In this document: piece after piece, positions 46,884 to 58,696 of the stretch
Layout of the letters: each line of letters starts with the position of its first letter
How positions within the stretch are numbered: position 1 is the first letter of the stretch
Assembly (NCBI GenBank): GCA_011634665.1
Contig: WAEK01000006.1
Location: 2,178,501 to 2,242,500, forward strand
Length of the DNA: 64,000 nucleotides
Direction: 5' to 3'
From: Mortierella sp. BCC40632
Lineage: Eukaryota; Mortierellomycota; Mortierellomycetes; Mortierellales; Mortierellaceae
The notes under the pieces: generated by a model
Database searches by the model: none
The model's input: only the letters and a program-made list of their open reading frames with translations
What the model was told of the DNA's origin: nothing
Program-made: the position numbers and the translations under genes

Positions 46884-49800
46884 ATGGGGGTCCATCGACG
46901 ACTGAAACTACGGTGGTGGGCAGGCATTGTATTGACCCTCTCTGTATTCATTATCAACGTCCCACCATGGCTCTTGTTCAAAGGAAACACCATCTCATTT
47001 GTATGCGCCCTCGACCCTTCAGCGCTCAACACGGGACAACAGGCTTTTGCTGGACCAGAGGGCCATCTCTCAGCAAGTATCGACGATCCTAGTGGACTGG
47101 AGCGGGAACAAGAGGGTGCTGACCCAGGACTAACACCCATTCCTCAGGAGCAACCAGTCGACAGCGATGAATTGCCCATCGAGTTGATGGCCAAGAACCA
47201 ACCACGCCAGCGACAACAGTCTTCAAAGGGCAGCCCTGAAAAGTCATCCTCACAGGCATCATTGATCGTGGCAGACCTTGCTGAGGACGGGATTCTAGTC
47301 GACTCACAAGACGTGGAGCATGGAAAAGAAGAGGAAAACAACACTAGTTCACTCGAAGGCAGTAGCTCAACAACACAGCCTCCAACCCCATTGTCTTCAA
47401 CAGTCAACGACGCATCTGCATCATCGACGTCTACAGCCGAAAACCCAGTAAAGTCGGCCGAGACGAACCCAGATAATACTTCAGAACAACCGGGACCAGC
47501 AATCACTCCACCTCAACGGAGAACTGTTCATACGTATTATATCAAGCTTTCGGCGCAACCAGGCACAAAGGAGGCACGAGAACAACATCAAGTGGTGGTT
47601 CAAGCGCTTCAACATCTTCCAGGGGGTGGAAGGATTACGATTCGACACGAGTTTGGGATGGACGAGGATGATGTCCTGAACGTAATTTCGTTCAAGATTG
47701 AAGGTGATAGTGAAGGACTTGAGGCCATTGCCAAGATGGAAGGTGTTGTTGGGATCTATCCTGTGGTGAGTTAGCTGTTGGCAGAGGAAAAAGAGAAAAA
47801 AGCTCAAACGTGGTTCCACTAATTTGTGCAAGTTCCATATCTCTGTTTAACACCTACATAAACCTTTCTCTTCTATTCTCCTTCCTACCCCCCCTCCCCC
47901 CTACCACCCTACCACTCTTCGTAAACCTGTGTGATGTTGTGTGCACATCAAAAACAACGACAAAAAAAAACACAAAAACTCAGAGGACTCGAAGGAGACC
48001 AAAGGCATTGCCACTTGGAGCCTTGACCTTGACAAGACCCAGCCTCGAGTCTGCACATGTCTTGACCGGTGTTCAGATGGTTCGCCAAAAGCTGGGTTTG
48101 ACAGGCAGTGGGATCAAGGTTGGCATCATTGGTAAGGGAACTCTCCTCCCCGTACCTCTCCTCCCCGTACCTCTCCTCTCACTTTCTTCTCTGCTTCTCC
48201 AAGAGTTAGGGGGGAAAAAAATACTCACGCTAACCGATACTTTGGATGTTTCATCGCACGTTTTCACACACACTCATTGCACATTCACACACATACACAA
48301 AGACACTGGCGTGGATTACAGGCACCCAGCCCTCGGGGGCTGTTTTGGCCCTGGATGCAAGGTCGCTTTTGGACATGACTTTGTAGGTGATGATTACGAT
48401 AATGTGAACCCGGACAAGGACATGCCCAAGCCAGATGGGGACCCCATGGATTGTGCAGGACACGGAACACATGTTGCAGGGATCGTTGCTGCCAGGAATG
48501 AAGGTCCAACTGCTATGGGCGAACAAGATTTTGTGGGCGTTGCTCCCGATGGTAACAAAAATAATAATAATAATAATCTCACGTTTCTTTGTTTGTTTGA
48601 GAAGAGAGGAGATTCCTTTCTCCCTTTCCTTTCTCCTTGTCCTAACAAGTAAGCTCTTAGGCTAAAACCTCAAGACCTTTTTTTTTCTCTTCATTCCTTC
48701 AATTGGAAACCTAGTGACTTTGGGTGCATATCGAGTTTTTGGATGCGATGGCGAGGTGAGCGACGATGTCTTGTTGGCAGCTCTTAAAAGAGCCTATCGG
48801 GATGGCATGGACATTGTCAACTTGTCGCTTGGAGGTTCTTCGGGGTGGCCTGAGGAGCCCTTTGCGATCGCTTGCAATGCTTACATTCAAAAGGGTCTCC
48901 ATATCTCGATCGCCAATGGCAACGATGGCGAACAGGGATTATTCGAGGACGGTGCCCCTGCTACAGCCGCAGGAGCCATCGCCGTCGGAAGTGTTGACAA
49001 TACTCACTTCTTGGGACCTGCCGCCAGTATTGCCTGGCAACAGATCGACAACCAAGGCCAGGTAGTGGATGAAGGTGCCAAAAATGGAGACGGCCCATTC
49101 ACGATTGGCATGGCAATGGCTGCGGATGCTGGGGATGTACCCGTGATGTCATTCCGGAGTGATATCCCATATGTGGTCTATGTTCCGTCCTCGAACCCTG
49201 TTGGTTGTTCCCCCATCGATCTCAGCGCTTTAGATCGAGAATGTCAGGTTCCTCGACAACATGTTATTGCCATCTTCAAAAGAGGTACCTGTACCTTTAG
49301 TGACAAGGCCAAGAATGTCGCCAATGCAAAACTGGGAGGCATGTTGGTCTACGATACTGTACCTGAGCAACGACCCCTTGGAATGGCAATCATTGGCTTT
49401 AACATCTCGGCAGCAGGACTCTCCTTTGAAGACGCGACTCTTATTCTTGACGCCCTCAAAGGTCGATCCAATAGTGAGCCAATCAAATTAACGGCCCAGT
49501 TTACGAGCAAGAATCAAATCCTCAAGTTGGCCAGTGGAGGCAAGATTTCCGACTTTTCATCTTGGGGTCCCGATGCTCGACTTCGATACAAACCCGATAT
49601 CATTGCTCCAGGTGGAATGATTTACTCGACTTTTCCATTGGCCAAAGGTGGATTCACGACCCTTCAAGGAACTTCAATGGCATCACCTTATATGGCCGGT
49701 ATTCAAGCACTTTATCTCTCCAAGTTTGGCAAGACAGATCCATTCTTACTTTTGGATATTCTTCAATCCACAGCTGTTCCAACCATTCGTCCCGGATCGA

Positions 49801-51863
49801 CAACAGGTCTTACTTCTGCTTTTCAACAAGGAGGTGGACTTATCTCGATGGAACGACTCTTTGCGGACAGACGACCGACCATTGTTCGTCCTGCTGCCCT
49901 TTTTCTCAACGATACTCAGTTTCAACGATTGGATCATACGGTTACTTTTACTAATCCCTCAACCACGGAAGCAAGGACTTGGGTCATGGTTCATCGACAA
50001 GCTCTATCCATCAATGGGTTTGATTCACAACGTCATTACACCCCTGTCAACCAATCTCAGATTCAATATTCAGAAAATGGAATCCAAAGTGTGTCCATGA
50101 CTCCAAATCGATTCGAGTTGCTCCCTGGTGGAACGACCTCGGTTCAGATCCGATTCGAACCCCCTCGTACGCTAAACCCAGAAGAAAGATGGCTCTTTAG
50201 TGGATACCTTGAGTTTCAATGCCAATCTCAAGATGGATCTGTTTGTGAGTCAAGTCTTGTTTCTTATGGAGGAATGCATGGTCGACTATCGGGGATTCCG
50301 ATTTTGAATCCAGTGTTGAAATATCCAATGTTGAGATTGGATCGGGAAAGGGCTTCTGGTGCAGGTAAAGCAACCAATGTGGGTACCTCTGTCCGACCTA
50401 ATAGTGAGCATTCACCACTACAGGGAGAAGAAGTAGTAGAAGAAGAAGGAGAAATTGAGAACTTGGATCATGACCAGGATCAGAGCCAGGATCAGGATCA
50501 AGACCAACAGCAACAGCAAAAGCAACAACAACAACAACAACAACAACAACAAGATCAACAACGCAATGAGCACTACCAAATACCTCTCCATCTAGAAAAA
50601 AGAGAGATTCTAGATGTAGAAGGACTCAAGGCCAAGAAGAAGCCCCGGAAACGACCTACACCAAGACCAAACCCCGATGGCGATCGAAGGGATCGATTCA
50701 CAGTGGGTCGTAATGATCAGGATTGGGTCGAGATTTTAGTATCAGTCAATTTCCCAACCAGTCTTTTAACGATCGAAGTCGAGAGTGTTTGTCCAAACGA
50801 TCATGGACGAGGGGATGAAGGGAACCGGGTCCGGTTGGAGATCGGAGGAGGACGCTCCGGTGCAGATTTGGGTCTTGGTCGCTTTCAGATCGAGAGTGAA
50901 GGGATCTTGGAAGAGGCCGAACAGGTGGTTCAACAACAAGGTCAACAGACTCCTACGATCCAGGACCCATTGGAGGCGGCTCTGTTTGAACTATTGAGGC
51001 ATCGATTGGAAAGATCTCAAGAGTTGGCGTATATGCCCAGTGGGTTGTATAACCCCTATGAGGGTTATTCCAAGGTGATGGCCACCCGGACAGTGGATAA
51101 TCTCTCGAAATTGGAGGTCGACATTCCATTGATGCTTCGAAGAAAAGCAAAAAAGATTATGGCCAAGGTTCGGAAAGGTCGTCGTGGTCAAGGAAGAAAA
51201 GGAGGTGGAGACAAGAAAAAGAAAGGGTTGCCCAAAAAGGTACAACAACCCAAGAAAAAGAACACGCCCAAGAAAGGAACACCTAAAAAAGCACCTTCCA
51301 AAAAGAAACCACCTCAACATCATGCTGCTGCTGTTCCAGGCAAGAAGAAAGCCGAGACCAAAAAGCCAGCGCTGAATAGAGCCAATTCAAGGAAAAAGGT
51401 CTTGGCTTGTGTTCCTCGGATCTTGGGATTGATCCCGGATGGATTCAACCCTTGGTCAACACGTACAGATTCAGGAGAAGGTAATGAGGTACAGGCGTTC
51501 CCTTGGATGGGTGATCTCCTGTTGGAGAACCCTGCAGCCAAGGGTAGAATGGAGGTAGCCGACATTTTGTCGACGACGGCGATGACCAGTATCGACGAGA
51601 GTGAGGATGCTGCAACAGTCGAGTTGGCACGAGAGGCAGGCATGCCTTGGCTAGTAGAGGCTGCAAGAAAAAAGGGACCCAAGAAGCCGAACCGAGGGAA
51701 GTCTCGAGATAATGATGTCAGCAAAGGTTCAGGGGGTACTAAGGATCTTCCTGATGGACGGTACCGGTTGGTGGTCAAGGTGCTTAAACCATGGGGGGTT
51801 CCTGGTCGAGCAAGTGATGTAGAACGATGGTCGAGTCCAATTATTACTATCCGACGGAAATGA
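46884..51863 (+). CDS. large secreted subtilisin-family (S8) serine protease
   Basis: Four exons (46884-47765, 47984-48131, 48303-48551, 48715-51863) give 1475 residues. A hydrophobic N-terminal signal segment (about residues 13-40) precedes a Ser/Thr/Glu-rich linker. An inhibitor-I9-like prodomain follows (HTYYIKLSAQ to MEGVVGIYP). Catalytic residues are D344 in DTGVDYRHP, H397 in GHGTHVAG and S747 in GTSMASP, with the oxyanion Asn in IANGNDG. A PA domain (about 572-680) is inserted between His and Ser, and an Fn3-like domain follows (about 806-950), as in lactocepin/Vpr-type subtilases. The last 450 residues are unusual: a Gln/Asp/Glu run (50440-50560), then very Lys/Pro-rich stretches (51140-51370). 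Secretion or the cell wall is the likely location. It is convergent with EFG1. Confidence 0.92.
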
Positions 51864-51878
51864 AGCTGCAGAAATACT

Positions 51879-51902
51879 CTCTCTCTCTCTCTCTCTCTCT
51901 TT
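51879..51902. repeat. (CT)n microsatellite after the subtilase
   Basis: A short CT run in the presumed 3' untranslated region, followed by a T run at about 51968-51987. Confidence 0.9.
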
Positions 51903-52072
51903 TCATCTTTTAACAAGTACACACCAGAAATGAAAGCAGAAAAGAAAAAGTGCCATGCCATGCCCTGTTTTTTTTTTTTTTTTTTTTAATCACGCGATAT
52001 CCTACAGAGTACGAGATGCAAACAAAAAGACAGAAAGGAAAGAAAAAAAAAAAGAAAAGATCTAAACGCGCT

Positions 52073-52074
<2 letters not shown>

Positions 52075-52118
<44 letters not shown>

Positions 52119-52136
52119 TGTGTGTGTGTGTGTGTG
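52075..52136. repeat. compound (GA)n(TG)n microsatellite
   Basis: About 21 GA units change abruptly into about nine TG units, a few bases beyond the EFG1 stop codon (minus strand). On the EFG1 strand it reads (CA)n(CT)n, the same order as at 19606. Confidence 0.95.
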
Positions 52137-52143
52137 GTCCAAG

Positions 52144-53702
52144 TTACTGTCGGTACTTGTTCTGGTTACGACCACCACGTTTCTTGGGAACAGGAGGCAA
52201 TTCCTTCAATTGAGTATGGTCAATCGTCACCACCTTCCGCACAGGGACAACTGGTGCCTCATCTTCCGATTCACTACTATCACTGTCACTGCTGCTCTCT
52301 TCCTCCTTGCTGATCTTCAGAACACTAATCTTTGGTGCATCCTCTTCCTCAGACTCGGACTCTTCTGATGCTGACGACTCTTGTGGCTTCTCAACCGCTT
52401 TCTTTTGTTGTTGAGTAGGTGCAGGTGGAGTTGTCTTTGTCTTGGTGGTATCCTTGTTGTTGTTCTTTGCAACCTCGCTTACGGTCGTCTTTGTCTTTGG
52501 TACAGATTCCTTGTCAGTAGTAGCAGAGACTGCATCGGCTGCGGCAGCTTGTGCCCGGAGAGCCTTCTTGGCCCACTTTCCAAGCTTCTTGGGTGTTTCG
52601 TCATCTCCAGCTGCTGTTGCTGCTCCTTGTGATGCCTCTGATTTCTGATCCTTCTTTTGCTTTTGCTGTTGTGGTTGCTGCTGCTTTGGTGTTGCGTTGG
52701 CGGGGGTCTTTTCAACCTTGGCCTTCTTCTTTGCAGGTTCCTCTGTCGTTTCCTTCTTGGTGTTGGGGGTATCCTTGACCACAGCCTCAAAGAAGCTCTC
52801 TTCCTCCACCTCCACCACAGGCTTTGCAGCAGCACGTTCAGCCGTCGCACGAGCTCTTGCTGCCAAGGGATCATCCTGCTGTTGTTGTTGTGACAAGGAT
52901 CGTTTCTTCAAACTCTTGTTGATCTTTTCGGTGGTTTGTTGAATGTCCTCGTCAAGAGTGTTGCCCTTGTGAATGATCTTGGCCTTGACCTCCTCTCTTG
53001 CTGCCTTGGCCACTTGAGTAATCTCTCCAGATTCGATTCCAAGTCGAATCTTTTCACGAATCTCTTGACGTTGTTTGTTGGTTTCGGATTCGGGTTCATC
53101 CGAGGCATTTGGGTAGAGAGAAATGTATTTGTTGGAGGCGGGGTAGTTTTCGATATAGGCGAGGTCCAGCTCTAGTTCCTTTAATTCCTTCTTTTCATCC
53201 TCGTTCTTTTCCCAGTCTGGATGTTGTCTCTTGAACACCTTGATCTTGCGATCTGCCTTCTTGGATTCTATGAGAGAAATGAAGAGGAAGAAAAAAAGTA
53301 GGGTTAGGGTCAAGCTGTTCTGCATGTTATCAAACCACATATCCAAACACAAACAAATATTCGAGTCTCCTTACCAAAAAACTTGACCATGCGATACTTG
53401 GTGGCCATCTTTTGCTCCGTCTGATCCACCTTCTTCTCTGCAAGCTGGAGCTTCAAGGCCTCAATTCTTCTCTCGTGTTCACGACGAATGTTGGCGGGCA
53501 TGGTAGGGTTCTTGCTCATCAATCGAAGAGTGTCCCGAAGCTTCTTGTTCAGAGCCGAGGCTGAGTCAAGAAGCTTGCTGTCTTCCAGTCGAGCGGGCTT
53601 GGCATGAAAAGACTTTTTGCCATCAGCGGCCCCGCCACGTCTGTAGGGCTTTTTCCCGCGAAGCTCCTTTTCGGGGTTGACAATCTTTTTTGGCGCAGGC
53701 AT
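52144..53702 (-). CDS. EFG1: rRNA-processing protein EFG1-like
   Basis: Two minus-strand exons (53702-53375, 53267-52144) encode 483 residues. The N-terminal 240 or so match the EFG1 family: KLLDSASALNKKLRDTLRL, PANIRREHERRIEALKLQL, MATKYRMVKFF joined across the intron to ESKKADRKIKVFKRQ, then LAYIENYPASNKYISLYP. EFG1 is a nucleolar factor needed for 18S rRNA maturation within the small-subunit processome. The remaining half is a low-complexity Lys/Glu/Ala/Gln region with acidic serine clusters, ending in the basic GGRNQNKY tail. This is longer than in yeast and probably disordered. Only 168 bases separate its start from the stop of the upstream Myb gene on the same strand. Confidence 0.88.
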
Positions 53703-53870
53703 TGATGAGGAGAGTATGGTCGAATGAGAAGAAAAAGTTGTGAATGGACACGCTGAAAAAAAAAAAAAAAAAAAAGTGGGTGGCTTTTATGTTTGGCGAG
53801 GGATTGGCAAGCAGGGAAGCAGGGCACGGTCCATTTTTAAATCTCCTAAGAGTTATATACCACACCAAGT

Positions 53871-56717
53871 CTAAATGTTGCCTTCGACATAGTATAGCTT
53901 CCGTTGCTCTTCAAAGTGGATTCGGCATTGGTCCGACGTTCGTCCATCCATGCCCTTGGCTACCTCGTGCCAATCGACCTTGCGCTTCCCTCGGTACCTC
54001 GGCGCCAGATCCACAAACGGTACCTGTCCTCCACGACTAGAGTCATTCTTCTCAGAGTCATCTCCGTTCTGATCATACTGAAGGCCCAATCGTTCTCGCT
54101 CTTGAGCTTCCTGGACCTTCCTTTCTTCTTCTATTTCTTGACGACTCATGATGTCAACCACTCGTTCTATCAACCGTCCAGTCTCTTCACCCGACCATTC
54201 TCCGCGCTTCAAATGAGGGTTCGCCTTGTTGCTCCATTCAAGTCGACACTGATCTGGGGTCTTGCCTACCACAAATTCAGATACTATCGCCCATCGTTTC
54301 TCTCCAAACCGTTCAACTGCAGCCAAAAGCTGTTCCCGGTCACGATCACTCCAGGGCTCGTCCATCCTTTCGAGGTGATGCGTCCGACCATATTTCCATG
54401 TCATTCGGCACTGTTGCGCGCTTCGTCCTGGAACATGACTTGCAATCAGGGACCAACCTGCCTGTTCACCATGCGTCAAGATGGCAGACCCTAAAAGGCC
54501 TAGTTCGCGTTCCGAAAAGGGACCCTTGGTGCTGTTCTGGTCTCGCCAGTACCGCTCATGAAGCATTTGAATATTACGATGAGGCAAGTAGGCCTTTTGG
54601 ATCTCAGTCCACTTGGGACCATACTCCTCAATACCCTTGTAGAATACTTCAAGCTCCTTGTCCGTCCAGAGTCGTCGATCCCGTTTTAAATCTGGTGTTG
54701 CTGATTCTGTGTCCATATCCATGTCCATGTCGGTCGTCTCTGTCGTCTCACTGCCCTGGGAGTTGTCCAGTTCTGACTTGGCTATTTGATCCACAATGGT
54801 TTTGTGGGTCTGCTTCCAATAGTACCAACGTCCAGAACACTGAGCCGCTGTATATCGACCTTTAAAATCTCTCGAGATGGATTCCCAATCAATGGCTTTT
54901 TTTGCAGATACAAATGAATTGACAGCCTTTGCCAGTTTTTGAGTCGACTTGACAGACCACTCCAGTCTCTCTCCTTTCAAAAACTCTTCCGTTACCTCTT
55001 CCAGCAGTTCTTGGAACAGCTCGGGATCATCGGGGAAAAGTCGAGTCGTCTTCTCAAAAAACCGTTGACAATCTACTCCATGTCGATATTCCAATCCCTT
55101 TGCAATTAAATCCCACATGTCGGCCTCGTCACGACGTCGGTACACTTTTTCAATCTCGGGATCCTTGCTAGTGAAGGGAGAGCCCGGCTTGAGATCCGAC
55201 TCGACTGATTCATTCGAGAAGGCTGGATGATCGAGTAAAGAGTCTTCTCGATGGTATTCTGTCCAGCGTCTCCAAAACCTTGTCTTTTCAGATACATCCC
55301 ATTCGCGTTCCAAGAGAGGTTTGTCCAGTAACCGCCAACGTTCCTTGTAGTCCTTTTCTGTTCGGATGGGGTCATCAAAGAGTTGTTTAATCCTGGTCCA
55401 AATGGAGGGTTGAAGTTCCGGAGGCCCAAATCGAATGACCGCCCTCGTCAACCCTTCGTCCTCCTCAGGTGTCCAGACCAATCGAGCATCTGCCAACTCC
55501 CAATAGATGGCCTTTAAGCGCTCGGGCGTGAACCGGTTCTTCATTCTCGCCGCAATGATATTCCAATCGATCGACTCTATACTAGACGGAAGTTCTGTCA
55601 TGGTTTGGTCGACCTCCAAGGCAGGTGAGTGGTAGTGCTTCGGACTTGTCTCCAATTCGTTCAAAAAGGTCTCGTCATCGTCACCGTCTTCATCGTCGTC
55701 TTCATCATCATTGCCCGTTCCAGCACTCAGGAATCCCAAAGGGTCTGTGGAAGATCGTTTTGGTCGCAATTGCTTTTCCACAGCTCGGATAAGCATTTTT
55801 CGATTCAGATGAATGAATCCCTCTTGAAAGTGTCGAACACGAACTCGGTTTTGAATCTTGTAAACAAAATCCTGGTGTTGTTTTTGACTTTTGCGAATCC
55901 GATACCATTTTTCCTTGCAGCTTTCTGCATTCCGTTCTAGTTCCAGGGCAATCTTGGGCCATGGCACGTTAGCAGTGGCAAGGACTTCGAGCTGTAAACG
56001 GTCCTTGGCTGTCCAGAATCCTCGAACTGGGTAGGTGGTGGCCGTGTACTTTGATTTTAGAGGCATGGCTATTGGCGTGGACAAGGTAGGTTTCCCGAAA
56101 GGATCCTCGACAGCATCCTCGAGAAAGGGGTCCAGGAATCGGTAATAGCGGGTATAACATAGGGACAATTGCCTGTCTAGTTTCTTGGCAATCTTTCTCC
56201 AAGAAATGCCTTGCTGTCTACCCTCCAGGAGGTATGTGTCTTCTTCAGGAGTCCATGGTGCTGCAAACTGAACTTGGGATTTCCGAGGTTTTGGTCTAGG
56301 AGTCTTGGTAGTCGTCTTTGACGATGGTGTTGTAGGATTAGATGCATGGGTCTCTTGGTGGAGAGAGGCGCTGTTCTCGTCCAGAGTTGGATCTAGAGTG
56401 ACACTGGTGGTAGAGTATGGTCGACCATGGATTGCGAGTCTTGAAGATTCATTAGATCGAGGAAAGACGAGGAATGGACGGGTTAGGCGGTCAGGGAGAT
56501 GAGGAGCGGGTTGAGTGAGGAGAGGTTGGTGTGGAGGAGAAGGAGGAAGAGGAAGAGGAATGAGTGGATGGTGGTGTTGTTTGGAAAAAGAGAAGAGAGA
56601 TCTCGAGATCAGATCGGTTGTGGAGAGAGATCGAAAGGCGAGACATTGCTGTTGTTGCTGAAGGTGGAGTCGTCTCCTGGTTAGGTCTATCCCCGAACAA
56701 GGGACACATCGGCGCAT
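53871..56717 (-). CDS. multi-Myb/SANT domain protein
   Basis: One open frame of 948 residues with an ATG at 56717. At least six Myb/SANT-like repeats can be seen: PWTPEEDTYLLEGRQQGISW (about residue 153), FWTAKDRLQLEVLATANVPW (about 233), LVWTPEEDEGLTRAVIRFG (about 420), RLWTDKELEVFYKGIEEYG (about 675), PFSERELGLLGSAILTHGEQ (about 726), EPWSDRDREQLLAAVERFG (about 780), and a last degenerate one ending in GRTSDQCRIHFEEQ. Such arrays occur in SNAPc4-like and Bas1/REB-like factors. The N-terminus (RRCVPC, LTRRRLHL, LAFRSLSTTDL) is Arg-rich and poor in acids, like a mitochondrial presequence, so nuclear location is not certain. An acidic DDEDDDEDGDDDE run lies near residue 335. Confidence 0.82.
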   Translation of the reverse strand: MRRCVPCSGIDLTRRRLHLQQQQQCLAFRSLSTTDLISRSLFSFSKQHHHPLIPLPLPPSPPHQPLLTQPAPHLPDRLTRPFLVFPRSNESSRLAIHGRPYSTTSVTLDPTLDENSASLHQETHASNPTTPSSKTTTKTPRPKPRKSQVQFAAPWTPEEDTYLLEGRQQGISWRKIAKKLDRQLSLCYTRYYRFLDPFLEDAVEDPFGKPTLSTPIAMPLKSKYTATTYPVRGFWTAKDRLQLEVLATANVPWPKIALELERNAESCKEKWYRIRKSQKQHQDFVYKIQNRVRVRHFQEGFIHLNRKMLIRAVEKQLRPKRSSTDPLGFLSAGTGNDDEDDDEDGDDDETFLNELETSPKHYHSPALEVDQTMTELPSSIESIDWNIIAARMKNRFTPERLKAIYWELADARLVWTPEEDEGLTRAVIRFGPPELQPSIWTRIKQLFDDPIRTEKDYKERWRLLDKPLLEREWDVSEKTRFWRRWTEYHREDSLLDHPAFSNESVESDLKPGSPFTSKDPEIEKVYRRRDEADMWDLIAKGLEYRHGVDCQRFFEKTTRLFPDDPELFQELLEEVTEEFLKGERLEWSVKSTQKLAKAVNSFVSAKKAIDWESISRDFKGRYTAAQCSGRWYYWKQTHKTIVDQIAKSELDNSQGSETTETTDMDMDMDTESATPDLKRDRRLWTDKELEVFYKGIEEYGPKWTEIQKAYLPHRNIQMLHERYWRDQNSTKGPFSERELGLLGSAILTHGEQAGWSLIASHVPGRSAQQCRMTWKYGRTHHLERMDEPWSDRDREQLLAAVERFGEKRWAIVSEFVVGKTPDQCRLEWSNKANPHLKRGEWSGEETGRLIERVVDIMSRQEIEEERKVQEAQERERLGLQYDQNGDDSEKNDSSRGGQVPFVDLAPRYRGKRKVDWHEVAKGMDGRTSDQCRIHFEEQRKLYYVEGNI

Positions 56718-56940
56718 AGGGATTCCTGCTTCTTTTGTTGCTCCGAGTTGGAAAGGCAGCTTGAAGAAGAAGAAGAAGAAGAAGAAGAGGAAGTCGACCT
56801 CTTCTCTTTTTCTTTCCTTTTTTAATTTTTTCTCGAAAAAAAAAAAAAAAAAGCAAAAAAAGCGTTAGACAGGTTAGCTGATTGGATGCTGGGTCCATCT
56901 TATCCCTCGCGTTTTCTAGGATCTGGGTAAGGGGGTTTTG

Positions 56941-57072
<132 letters not shown>

Positions 57073-57381
57073 TCCACAGCCAGAGACTTGCTAGGCACCC
57101 ATTCAATTGCCGTCATACAATATCTGGGGCACTAGAGTTGGAGCAGCAATGCTCTTGGGCTTAGAGCATTCGTTTCTGGTCAGACAAACGTCCCGCCCAA
57201 TCTTTCTTTCGCCACTCTCTTTACTAGCGTGCTAGGCGGGAACGCGTCGTTCTCCTCACATAGACGCGCCCAACTCCTCTGGGCACAAGCTCTTGTCGGA
57301 TATCTGTAAGCAGTTCCTTTTTCCACTTTCTTTCTCTTGATAGAGTACCAAAAGCGTTGTCTTTTATCTCTTCCTCAGAGG

Positions 57382-57390
57382 TATATAAAA
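57382..57390 (+). promoter_or_regulatory. TATA-like box
   Basis: TATATAAAA occurs 455 bases upstream of the ATG at 57845. If used, it implies a leader of roughly 400 bases, perhaps with a leader intron. This is position-based inference only. Confidence 0.3.
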
Positions 57391-57844
57391 GTCTACGAGG
57401 ATGCTTGGAGTGACTTTGGACTGTACCAAAGGGAACTTTAGTGGAAGAGGAGCCTGGAAAAAAGCTCTAAAAAAACCACACTCACACTCACACTTACACT
57501 TACGCATGAGAAACTAGTCAAGTTGATGGGATTCCTTGGCCGTTGAGTCTGTTTGAGACCATCCTTTCTTTCTGTTTGTTGATTCTACATGGCTGCTCCT
57601 TTCCTTTGTGTTGGGTAATGAGTGAAAAAGAAAGAAAAAAAAATCGTACGTTCATTCCCCCCACCTGGCAGGAACGGAGAGGAGGAGGAGGAGGAGGAAG
57701 AGGAACAGCCCTTCCTTCCCACACAAAGCCACATGGGCCCTGAGGAATGGGACAGGGAAAGAGAGACCCCATTATTCCCTGTTGTCTGCCACTCACCCGC
57801 ACCACACAAAGGCAAGAACATTACAAAGCTCAAGAAACTCCATC

Positions 57845-58696
57845 ATGGCCCAACCTGGCATTGTCTCTTCAGGATCCGGTCCATCGCCATCCATTCTAGC
57901 GTCCTCCTCGGCAGCCGACGAATTCCGTACTTCGGTCCTCGGACTCTCTACTCCTGTCACCACCTCGTCTACCAACAGCAATCCATCCCTTGCCATGAAC
58001 GCGACTCATTTACATAGCCAGGATCTTGCTTCTGACAGTGAGGATGACGACCTTGACTTTGACTCGGACGATCATCTTGCTCGAGGAGGATCCAAACCTT
58101 CTAGAACCACAGGTTTCTTTGCGGCTCCAGCCTCCAGAACTAAACGTCGTCGGAGAAGACGCCTCTCGACCACAGCAGCTCACCTTCTTGCTCAAGCCCC
58201 GGCCGTTCCCGACTTGAGATTTGACCACAACTACAACAAGGCTCTTGACCAAATCTATGATGCTCATGCTCGAGAAATCGCCAAAACCTCAGCTGCAGTC
58301 GCAGGAGATTATACAGCCAATGTTGACCAGGCAATCCTGGCTGCTCAACCAACAGGACCAAAGAATACGTCCACCTCCCCAACGAAAAGAGTGCCTTCGA
58401 TTGCTGCAAGGATCACAGTCATGACGGTGCGCGATATTATTATCATGCCTTTTATCCATGGATTCTTTTGGGGATTCGGTACCATTCTCTTGACCTTGGC
58501 AGGACAAAGGAGTCTAGTTTATCATCTGGGTCAATCATGGCGACGCGTCTTTGGAGGAGGAAAGGATGCTTCTACGCCTCCTGTCTTTCGTGGAGAGCCT
58601 GCTCGAGTCCGTCGAACAGGCACGGCTGGGTTTGGGAGTCTGGGATTGATGGGAGCTGGTAGTCAACCTGGCTTTGGAAAGTCGGCCTCAAGTTGA
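57845..58696 (+). CDS. small single-pass membrane protein of a fungal family (DUF1770-like)
   Basis: One exon of 283 residues; the frame is open upstream, but this ATG directly precedes the conserved body. The Ser/Thr-rich N-terminus has an acidic run (DSEDDDLDFDSDD) and then a basic run (KRRRRRRL). A PDLRFDHNYNKALDQI motif resembles the conserved core of the fungal DUF1770 family, whose function is unknown. Near residues 200-221 one hydrophobic helix (IIIMPFIHGFFWGFGTILL) would span a membrane once. The C-terminus is Gly/Ser/Arg-rich. No enzyme motif is present. The family assignment is tentative. It is convergent with the PPR gene. Confidence 0.6.
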   Translation: MAQPGIVSSGSGPSPSILASSSAADEFRTSVLGLSTPVTTSSTNSNPSLAMNATHLHSQDLASDSEDDDLDFDSDDHLARGGSKPSRTTGFFAAPASRTKRRRRRRLSTTAAHLLAQAPAVPDLRFDHNYNKALDQIYDAHAREIAKTSAAVAGDYTANVDQAILAAQPTGPKNTSTSPTKRVPSIAARITVMTVRDIIIMPFIHGFFWGFGTILLTLAGQRSLVYHLGQSWRRVFGGGKDASTPPVFRGEPARVRRTGTAGFGSLGLMGAGSQPGFGKSASS

